This document shows, piece by piece, positions 1 through 5,724 of a DNA stretch of 15,115 nt. A program made the position numbers and the translations under genes. Within the stretch, counting starts at the first letter, position 1. Every line of letters starts with the position of its first letter. Origin of the DNA: Actinomycetota bacterium (GTDB lineage: Bacteria; Actinomycetota; Thermoleophilia; Gaiellales; Gaiellaceae). The notes under the pieces are model-generated. The model ran no database searches and was not told the origin of the DNA. It saw nothing but the letters and a program-made list of their open reading frames with translations. The stretch covers positions 1 through 15,115 of the forward strand of contig VAXK01000025.1 of NCBI GenBank assembly GCA_005885565.1. The letters are read 5' to 3'.

Positions 1-108
1 GAGGCCGCGGAGGACGATCCAGGTCCCGAGGATCCCGGCCGGGATCGAGAGCAGGAGCGCCTCGAGGACGCCGCGCTGGACGAAGGCGTAGTGGAAGGGC
101 GCGAGCAT
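1..108 (-). CDS. znuB: Metal (Zn/Mn) ABC transporter permease, ABC-3 family, 5' part only
   Basis: The 36 visible residues begin MLAPFHYAFVQRGVLEALLL and run into a hydrophobic stretch with GILGTWIVLRGL. This matches the N-terminus of ABC-3 family permeases (ZnuB/MntB), which form the membrane channel that imports Zn2+ or Mn2+ with an ATPase and a substrate-binding protein. The gene continues beyond the left edge. The ATG at 106-108 is chosen because it starts the conserved N-terminus; no Shine-Dalgarno precedes it, and a weak -10-like CATTCT lies 7 nt upstream. The Zur-type palindrome ends only 5 nt from the start, and a Zur gene diverges from the same intergenic region, so zinc is the likelier substrate and repression by Zur is expected. 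Partner genes must lie outside the window. Zn versus Mn cannot be told from this fragment. Confidence 0.8.
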   Translation of the reverse strand, partial: MLAPFHYAFVQRGVLEALLLSIPAGILGTWIVLRGL

Positions 109-113
109 CTAGG

Positions 114-128
114 CGAGAATGATTCTCG
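114..128. promoter_or_regulatory. Zur/Fur-type operator between znuB and zur
   Basis: The sequence CGAGAATGATTCTCG is a perfect 7-1-7 inverted repeat around a central G. It has the AATgATT core typical of Fur-superfamily boxes. It lies 5 nt from the permease ATG and 27 nt from the zur GTG, where it would block both promoters. Repression of znuB and autoregulation of zur are inferred from this position. Confidence 0.85.
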
Positions 129-142
129 ATCGCATCTAAAGC

Positions 143-148
143 TAGGAT
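143..148 (+). promoter_or_regulatory. Putative -10 element of zur
   Basis: TAGGAT fits TANNNT and ends 7 nt before the zur GTG, so transcription would begin at or within a nucleotide of the start codon (leaderless mRNA). No clear -35 is visible; the position 17 nt upstream falls inside the Zur palindrome, consistent with operator occlusion. Confidence 0.5.
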
Positions 149-155
149 AGGCGGG

Positions 156-587
156 GTGAGCGAGACGCGTCAAACGGCGCCGGGGCTCGGCGACCGCATC
201 GCGAGCACGGGCCTGCGCGTCACGCGGCAGCGCCTGCGCGTGCTCGAGGAGCTCGCGCGCGAGCCGCACGACCTCACCGCGCAGGATCTCTACCGCCGGC
301 TACGCGACGCCGGCGAGAAGATCGGCCTCGCGACCGTCTACCGGACGCTCGGCAGCCTCGTCGAGCACGGCGTCGTCGACACGCTTGCCCACAGCCCCGG
401 CGAGACGTGCTATCGGCTCTGCAGCGACGCGCATCACCACCACCTCGTCTGCTCCGAGTGCCACCGCGTGGTGGAGCTCGGCGAGTGCGGCATCGAGCCG
501 TGGCTGGAGGCCGCGGCGGCGCGGGAAGACTTCGTCCCGACGAGCCACCACGTCGAGATCGTCGGCGTCTGCGCCGGTTGCCGCTAG
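156..587 (+). CDS. zur: Zinc uptake regulator Zur (Fur family repressor)
   Basis: A 143-aa Fur-family repressor that would bind DNA when loaded with Zn2+. The winged helix occupies roughly residues 15-80 (RVTRQRLRVL, then LATVYRTLGSLVEHGVVD), followed by the metal-binding dimerisation domain. All three zinc sites known in M. tuberculosis Zur/FurB can be placed with identical spacing: D75, C89, H94, H96 (sensing); C99, C102, C139, C142 (structural); H93, H95, E114, H131 (third site). This supports Zur over Fur or PerR. The GTG start gives a normal N-terminus. There is no convincing Shine-Dalgarno, but a -10-like hexamer lies 7 nt upstream. The gene diverges from a metal permease across a palindromic operator. 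Its TAG stop overlaps the stop of the convergent nth gene in a shared CTAG at 584-587. Confidence 0.93.
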   Translation: MSETRQTAPGLGDRIASTGLRVTRQRLRVLEELAREPHDLTAQDLYRRLRDAGEKIGLATVYRTLGSLVEHGVVDTLAHSPGETCYRLCSDAHHHHLVCSECHRVVELGECGIEPWLEAAAAREDFVPTSHHVEIVGVCAGCR

Positions 588-1252
588 ACGCGGCTCGCAG
601 GGCACAGGTCCGTGAGGACGCACTCCTCGCAGAGGGGCCGGCGCGCGATGCAGACCCGCCGGCCGTGCCAGATCAGGAGGTGCGGGAAGCGGCCCCACTC
701 GTCGCGCGGGACGAGCTTCTGGAGGTCGCGCTCGATCTTCACCGGGTCGTCGTGCCTCGTCAGGCCGAGGCGCTGGGACAGCCGCCGCACGTGCGTGTCG
801 ACGACGATGCCCTGCGGGTTGCCGAGCTCCGCGGCGACGACGTTCGCCGTCTTCCGTGCCACGCCGGGAAGGCGGACGAGATCCTCGATGCGCCGCGGCA
901 CCTCGCCGTCGTACTCCTCGACGAGCATCCGCATCGTCCCGCGGATCGCCTTCGCCTTCTGGCGGAAGAAGCCCGTGCGGTAGATGTCCCGCTCGAGCTC
1001 CTCGGGCGGGACGGCGAGGTAGTCCTCGGGCCGCCGGTACTTGCGGAAGAGCGCCTGCGTGACCTGGTTGACGTTCACGTCGGTCGTCTGCGCCGAGAGC
1101 ATCACGGCGACGAGGAGCTCGAGCGGGTTCTGCTGCTCGAGCGCGATCCTGGCGTCGGGGTGCGCCGCCGCGAGCCGCTCGATGATCGGCCGGATGCGCG
1201 GCCGCCGCGGGCCGACGCGCTTGCGCGCCTCGTGGACGTAGCTCCGAGCCAC
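584..1252 (-). CDS. nth: Endonuclease III (DNA glycosylase/AP lyase)
   Basis: A 222-aa base-excision repair enzyme that removes oxidised pyrimidines and cleaves abasic sites. The helix-hairpin-helix LPGVARKTANVVA (about 128-140) carries catalytic Lys134. The motif VDTHVRRLSQRLGL carries catalytic Asp152. The C-terminus has the [4Fe-4S] ligands C201-X6-C208-X2-C211-X5-C217. Length matches the bacterial family. The start is GTG at 1250-1252; there is no Shine-Dalgarno, and a -10-like TAGCGT lies 7 nt upstream, suggesting a leaderless transcript. The gene is convergent with zur and shares the CTAG stop tetranucleotide. A hairpin-plus-GACCGGTC element lies about 50 nt upstream, as it also does before addB and pntA. 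MutY is excluded by the lack of a C-terminal MutT-like domain and by the conserved catalytic Lys. Confidence 0.96.
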   Translation of the reverse strand: MARSYVHEARKRVGPRRPRIRPIIERLAAAHPDARIALEQQNPLELLVAVMLSAQTTDVNVNQVTQALFRKYRRPEDYLAVPPEELERDIYRTGFFRQKAKAIRGTMRMLVEEYDGEVPRRIEDLVRLPGVARKTANVVAAELGNPQGIVVDTHVRRLSQRLGLTRHDDPVKIERDLQKLVPRDEWGRFPHLLIWHGRRVCIARRPLCEECVLTDLCPASRV

Positions 1253-1259
1253 GGCCGGG

Positions 1260-1265
1260 ACGCTA
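1260..1265 (-). promoter_or_regulatory. Putative -10 element of nth
   Basis: On the minus strand this reads TAGCGT (TANNNT) and ends 7 nt before the GTG start, placing the transcript start at the initiation codon. No good -35 hexamer is seen 16-18 nt upstream. Confidence 0.5.
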
Positions 1266-1303
1266 CGCCAACTGCCCAGGTGGGATTGGTGAAAAGGCTT
1301 CTG

Positions 1304-1350
1304 TCGACCGGTCGTTTCAGACGGACGTGCGGAGGACCCGCACGTCCTGA
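1304..1350 (-). repeat. Hairpin-plus-box repeat, copy 1 (upstream of nth)
   Basis: In nth orientation the element starts with TCAGGACGTGC, forms a perfect 10-bp stem with a 5-nt loop (1323-1332 with 1338-1347), and ends with CGTCTGAAAC then GACCGGTCGA. Copy 3 (14825-14872) shares both ends and the central hairpin layout; copy 2 (8655-8713) shares the box. The stem lacks a U-tract, so it is not an obvious intrinsic terminator for the oxidoreductase gene, though it lies downstream of that gene. Confidence 0.7.
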
Positions 1351-1434
1351 CGCCGGCACCGCACGCGCGAGCCGGTCGAGGCGGTCGTCTGGGCGGCGGT
1401 CGAGAACTGCAGCGTCACCACCGTCGAGGTCTAG
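1351..1434 (+). pseudogene. 27-codon 3' remnant of a lost gene
   Basis: Reading rightward, these codons end in TREPVEAVVWAAVENCSVTTVEV followed by TAG. Every codon has G or C in third position, the signature of real genes in this window. The stop shares a CTAG (1431-1434) with the stop of the convergent oxidoreductase, exactly as zur and nth do. There is no start codon: an in-frame TGA lies immediately upstream at 1348-1350, at the very edge of repeat copy 1. The NCSVTTVEV ending is reminiscent of the C-terminus of histidine phosphatases (phosphoglycerate mutase-like), but this is a weak resemblance only. I read it as the tail of a gene whose front was deleted. Confidence 0.5.
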
Positions 1435-2384
1435 CGCGGCAGCAGCAGGAGCTTCCCGGTCGTGCGGCGCGACTCGAGGTCCTCGTGCGCGCGTCGTGCC
1501 TCCTCGAGCGGGTAACGCGCGCCGATCCTCACGTCGAGCTTGCCCGCCGCGACGAGCTCGAGCACGGCCTGTGCCCGTTCCAGGAGCTCGGCTCTCGTGG
1601 CCGTGTAATGGTGGAGTGACGGCCGCGTGAGGAAGAGCGAGCGAGCGGCGAGACGCCCCGGCTCGACCGGCGACGGCCGGCCGCTCGCGGCGCCGTAGAG
1701 CACCATCGTGCCGCGGGGACGCAGTGCCTCCAAGCCGGCGTCGAAGGTCGCCGCGCCGACGCCGTCGTACACCGCATCCACGCCGAAGGCCGAGGCTCGT
1801 TCGCGGAACTCGTCGTAGCCGACGACCTCCTCGGCGCCGGCCCCGCGCGCCAGCTCGGCCTTCTCGTCGCTCGACGTCGTGGCGAGCACGCCCCCGCCCC
1901 GGAGCCGTACGAGCTGCGTCAGCAGGAGCCCGACCCCGCCCGCGGCCGCGTGTACGACCACCCGGTCTCCCTCGGCCACGGGATACGTCGACGAGGAGGG
2001 GTACTGCGCGGTGATCCCCTGAAGGAGCACGGCGGCCGCCTGCTCGTCGCTCACTCCGTCGGGAACGGGCACGGCGTTCTCGGCCGCGACGACCACCTGC
2101 TCGGCGTAGCTCCCCGGCGCTTGCACCCAGGCGACGCGGTCGCCCGGCCGAACGTCCTCCACCTCCGCGCCGACCGCACGCACCGTCCCGGCGCCCTCGA
2201 CGCCGACGACCCGCGGCAGCGGCCCGGCGTAGCCGGGGATCGTCCGCTCGTAGACGTCGCGGTAGTTGACGCCGATCGCGGCCGTGTCGACGAGGAGCTC
2301 GCCCGCACCCGGCTCCGGCCCCGGGACGTCCCGAAGCTCGAGCACCTCCGGCCCGCCGTGCCGCTCGATCGCGATCGCGCGCAC
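1431..2384 (-). CDS. Zinc-independent quinone oxidoreductase (MDR family, zeta-crystallin type)
   Basis: A 317-aa medium-chain dehydrogenase/reductase, predicted to reduce quinones or other enones with NADPH in the cytoplasm. It starts RAIAIERHGGPEVLELRDVP, typical of QOR proteins. The GroES-like half includes GVNYRDVYERTIPGYAGPLP and the Rossmann half has the nucleotide loop AAAGGVG at 146-152. The catalytic and structural zinc cysteines of alcohol dehydrogenases are absent, consistent with the quinone reductase branch. The GTG start at 2382-2384 is chosen because it begins the family N-terminus and sits 1 nt after the TGA of the helicase gene (TGAcGTG), implying translational coupling as the last gene of the addB-addA operon. 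Why a quinone reductase is coupled to break repair is unclear. The exact substrate cannot be assigned. Confidence 0.9.
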   Translation of the reverse strand: MRAIAIERHGGPEVLELRDVPGPEPGAGELLVDTAAIGVNYRDVYERTIPGYAGPLPRVVGVEGAGTVRAVGAEVEDVRPGDRVAWVQAPGSYAEQVVVAAENAVPVPDGVSDEQAAAVLLQGITAQYPSSSTYPVAEGDRVVVHAAAGGVGLLLTQLVRLRGGGVLATTSSDEKAELARGAGAEEVVGYDEFRERASAFGVDAVYDGVGAATFDAGLEALRPRGTMVLYGAASGRPSPVEPGRLAARSLFLTRPSLHHYTATRAELLERAQAVLELVAAGKLDVRIGARYPLEEARRAHEDLESRRTTGKLLLLPR

Positions 2385-2385
2385 G

Positions 2386-5300
2386 TCAGCCCGCGGCGCT
2401 GAGCGCCGGCGCACGAGGCGGCGGCGCGTTCGGCAGCCGCGGGCCGGCGCAGACGACGTCGAGCACCGGGCAGCCCGCGCACGTGAACTCGTCCGGGCTC
2501 GGCGTGAACCGCCCGGCCTGGATCGCCGCGATCGCCTCCGAGAGCTCCGCCTCGAGCGCGGGCAGCTCCTCGCGCCCGAACGTCGTCGCGACGACCGCGT
2601 CCGGCCGCTCGAGGAAGTGGTAGACGACCTCGACTTCCTCCGCTCCGACGCGGAAGCAGGCGAGGGCGTAGACGAGCCGCTGGAGCCGGTAGTCGGCCTC
2701 GACGATCTCCTCGGGCGTGCCCTCGGCGAGCGAGTTCGTCTTGTAGTCGACGACGAGCGCGCGCGGCCCGTCCAGGTGCAGGACGTCGAGCCGCCCGTGC
2801 AGGAGGACGCCGTCGTGCTCGAACGCGAAGCCCCGCTCCTTCTGCGCGTTCGGAAGCGCCGCGACACGCCGAGCGAGGTCCGACTCGCAGTAGGACGAGA
2901 CGAAGGTCCGGATCAGCTCGAGCTCCTCGTCCGTCACCCTCGGATACCAGGCGCGCACCTCCGCGAGGTCGGGCGCGACCGGCGCCGCCAGGTCGACCGC
3001 CTCCAGCAGCCGGTGGACGGCGTCGCCGACCTCCGTCGCGAGGAGGCCGCCCTCCCCCGCCCCACCTGTCGGCCGGCGCGCGCGCAGCCCGGCGATCCGC
3101 TCGGCGTAGAAGCGGTACGAGCACCGCTCGAAGAGCGCGATCGACGTGAACGACAGGCGCCGGACGCGGTGGAGCGGCGGTGCCGGCACCGGCTGGAGCG
3201 GCGGCAGCTCGATCCCGCGCGGGGCCGGCTCCGTCGGGAGCTCGGCGAAGAGCGCGAGCTGCCCGTCCTCGTCCGCGGCCACCAACGCCTCCGCCGGCGC
3301 CGGCCGGAAGCGGTCGACGCGGACGAGGAGCCGCGCCTCGCCCCGCTCGAGCTCGACCGGCTCCTCGCCGGCCCGCACGACCTCCTCCTCGGCCTCGAGC
3401 CGCCGGAGCACCCAGCCGATCGGCGTCTCGCGCTCGCCTGCCCCGGCGGGGTCGACCGCACCGGAGACGATCAGCCGCTCCTTCGCGCGGGTCATGGCGA
3501 CGTAGTAGAGGCGCAGCCGCTCGGCCCGCTCCTCCTCCTTCTCCGCCTCGCGGACGGCCTCGTAGTCGAAGACCGGCTTGCGGACGCCGGTCGTCGGGTG
3601 GACGACGCGGAACCCGAAGCGGCCGTCGGAGAGCGCGAGGATCTCGTCGGGCGGGGGCGGGCCCTGCTCGCGGCCCGCGTCGGCCACGACGACGACCTTG
3701 AACTCGAGCCCCTTGGCGGCGTGGATCGTGAGCAGGCGGACGGCCTCCGCGTCCTCCTCCTCGGCGACCGCCTCGAGCTCGCGGGCGCCGAGCGCCTCCT
3801 GCTCGCGGACGAAGCGCACGAAGCCCTCGACGTCCGGCCCTCGCAGCTCTTCGTACGAGCGCGCGAGCCGCATCAGCTTGCGCAGGTTCGCGTAGCGCCG
3901 CTTGCCGTCCGGCCGTGCGAGGACTGCGAGGTCGTAGTCGTGCTCGGAGACGATCTGCTCGCAGAGTCGCTCGAGCGAGAGACGCGCGGACGCCGCCGCG
4001 AGCCGGTCGTAGCGCTGGCGGAAGGCGCGTAGGAGCCGCTCGTCCTCGGGATCGATGTCCGGCACCGGGGCGCGCTCGATCGCGCTGTACAAGGGGCGGC
4101 GGGCGGCGTGCCGGCGGAGGAGCACGAGCGCGTCGTTCGAGACGCCGACGAACGGCGAGGCGAGGACGGTCGCGAGCGCCACGTCGTCGTAGCGGTTGTG
4201 CAGCAGACGCAGGTAGGAGAGCAGGTCGACCACCTGCTGCTGGCCGAAGTAGCCCTTGCCCGTCGCGCGGTAGGTCGGCAGGCCGGCCGCGCGGAGCTCC
4301 TCCTCGTACCACTCGGCGTCGGTTCCGGCGGCGAAGAGGAGGACGATCTCGCCGGGCGTCGCGTCGCCGGCGTCCACGAGCTCGCGCACGCGGCGGGCGA
4401 TGTGGCGCGCCTCGGCGCGGCGCCAGTGCTCGCCGGTGTCGCGGTAGCTCGCCTTGTCGGTGACGAGGAGCTCGACGGGGTGCCCGAAGACCGGGTCGGC
4501 GAACTCGGCCGAGGCGGCGAGCGGCTGGTAGCCGCCGCCGAAGTCGGAGCCGAAGAGCTCGTTCACGGCCGCGAGCACCTCCGGTCGTGAGCGGTAGTTC
4601 CGCGTCAGCGCGAGGAGCTGCGCCGCCTGCTCCCGCCGCTCGCGGAAGACCTGCACGTCCGCGTGCCGGAACCCGTAGATGGACTGGAACTCGTCGCCCA
4701 CGAAGAAGATCTCTTTCGCGACGGGCCCACCGGCGAGCGCGTCGACGAGCTCGCACTGGAGGCGGTTCGTGTCCTGGAACTCGTCCACCATGATGAGCCG
4801 GAAGCGGAGCTGCTCGGCCTCGCGCACGGCCGCGTCGTCGCGGAGGAGGTCGCGCGCCAGGAGCTGGAGGTCCTCGAAGTCGAGCACCGACTCCCGCGCC
4901 TTCGCGGCGGCGTACTCGTCCGCGAAGCGGCCGAGGAGGTCCTGGAGCAGGTCGCGGTCGCGTGCGGCGAGCTCCTCGAGCGCGACCTGCTCGACGCGCT
5001 TCCGCGCCTCCTCGTAGGTCGCCGCGCGCTCGCCGCTCGCCCGCAGGTCGCTCAGGTCGAGGAGGCCCTCGGGCGCACGGTCGAGGTCAAGCGCCCGCGC
5101 CGCGTTCGCCCGCTGGAGCTCGGTCGCCGCCGCGTCGTCCACGAGGCACCGAGCGGCCTCGCCCAGCTCGGCCAGCCGCTCCTCGAGGCTCGGCCGCTCG
5201 CCGAGCTCGAGCACGAGCTCGCGCCCGGCCGAGCGAAGGGTCTCGTAGACGGCGGTGAGCATCCGCCGGAGGCCGTCCGCGCCGTACGTCGCGAGGAGCC

Positions 5301-5724
5301 GCAGCCGCTCCGGGTCGCGGCCGGCGCAGAACTCCTCGAGCGCGCGCTCGAACGCCTCGCCGCGCACAACCGCGCCCTGCGCCTCGTCGAGCTCGCGGAA
5401 GCGCGGGTCGATCCCGACCGCGAACGGGTGCGCGCGCAGCAGGCGGGCGCAGAAGCCGTGGATGGTCGAGATCCAGGCGCCGTCGAGCTGCCGCGCGAGG
5501 TCGCGCCGCCCGCGGGCGACGAGCTCCTCGCGGATCCGCCGCCGCAGCTCGCCCGCCGCCTTGCGCGTGTACGTGATGACGAGCACCGAGTCGACGTCGA
5601 TCCCGCGGTCGCACACGGCACGGACGAAGCGCTCGACGAGCACCGATGTCTTGCCCGTGCCCGCGCCGGCGGAGACGAAGACCTCGCCCTCCGCCTCGAC
5701 CGCCGCAAGCTGCTCCGGATTCAT
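2386..5724 (-). CDS. addA: UvrD/RecB-type helicase-nuclease (AddA-like subunit)
   Basis: A 1112-aa superfamily 1A helicase fused to a PD-(D/E)XK nuclease, expected to process double-strand DNA ends for homologous recombination with the product of the gene upstream. Helicase motifs appear in order: Gln5; Walker A GAGTGKT (20-26); TYTRKAA (51-57); DEFQDT (314-319); GDEFQSIYGFR (343-353); TIHAAKGLEF (666-675); YVAMTRAKERL (741-751). The nuclease has H904, D980, D993 and K995 (VVDYKTN). Cysteines C868, C1082, C1085 and C1092 form an iron-sulfur-like pattern more usual in AddB than AddA. The ATG at 5724 is chosen because it begins the Q motif and overlaps the upstream TGA as ATGA; the open frame extends further, to 7200, without homology. 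An actinobacterial AdnB-type assignment is the main alternative. Confidence 0.9.
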   Translation of the reverse strand: MNPEQLAAVEAEGEVFVSAGAGTGKTSVLVERFVRAVCDRGIDVDSVLVITYTRKAAGELRRRIREELVARGRRDLARQLDGAWISTIHGFCARLLRAHPFAVGIDPRFRELDEAQGAVVRGEAFERALEEFCAGRDPERLRLLATYGADGLRRMLTAVYETLRSAGRELVLELGERPSLEERLAELGEAARCLVDDAAATELQRANAARALDLDRAPEGLLDLSDLRASGERAATYEEARKRVEQVALEELAARDRDLLQDLLGRFADEYAAAKARESVLDFEDLQLLARDLLRDDAAVREAEQLRFRLIMVDEFQDTNRLQCELVDALAGGPVAKEIFFVGDEFQSIYGFRHADVQVFRERREQAAQLLALTRNYRSRPEVLAAVNELFGSDFGGGYQPLAASAEFADPVFGHPVELLVTDKASYRDTGEHWRRAEARHIARRVRELVDAGDATPGEIVLLFAAGTDAEWYEEELRAAGLPTYRATGKGYFGQQQVVDLLSYLRLLHNRYDDVALATVLASPFVGVSNDALVLLRRHAARRPLYSAIERAPVPDIDPEDERLLRAFRQRYDRLAAASARLSLERLCEQIVSEHDYDLAVLARPDGKRRYANLRKLMRLARSYEELRGPDVEGFVRFVREQEALGARELEAVAEEEDAEAVRLLTIHAAKGLEFKVVVVADAGREQGPPPPDEILALSDGRFGFRVVHPTTGVRKPVFDYEAVREAEKEEERAERLRLYYVAMTRAKERLIVSGAVDPAGAGERETPIGWVLRRLEAEEEVVRAGEEPVELERGEARLLVRVDRFRPAPAEALVAADEDGQLALFAELPTEPAPRGIELPPLQPVPAPPLHRVRRLSFTSIALFERCSYRFYAERIAGLRARRPTGGAGEGGLLATEVGDAVHRLLEAVDLAAPVAPDLAEVRAWYPRVTDEELELIRTFVSSYCESDLARRVAALPNAQKERGFAFEHDGVLLHGRLDVLHLDGPRALVVDYKTNSLAEGTPEEIVEADYRLQRLVYALACFRVGAEEVEVVYHFLERPDAVVATTFGREELPALEAELSEAIAAIQAGRFTPSPDEFTCAGCPVLDVVCAGPRLPNAPPPRAPALSAAG

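Noticed and set aside
1323..1347. Intrinsic terminator for the oxidoreductase gene
   Set aside because: The 10-bp stem is perfect but no T-rich run follows on the minus strand, and the hairpin is a part of the repeat family.
407..1630. A 407-codon rightward open frame spanning zur, nth and the repeat
   Set aside because: It crosses three supported features and an intergenic repeat, and is Arg/Ala-rich; it is a shadow frame.
2266..4032. A 588-codon rightward open frame antisense to the AddA-like gene
   Set aside because: Composition is typical of GC-rich antisense frames and the helicase and nuclease motifs lie on the other strand.
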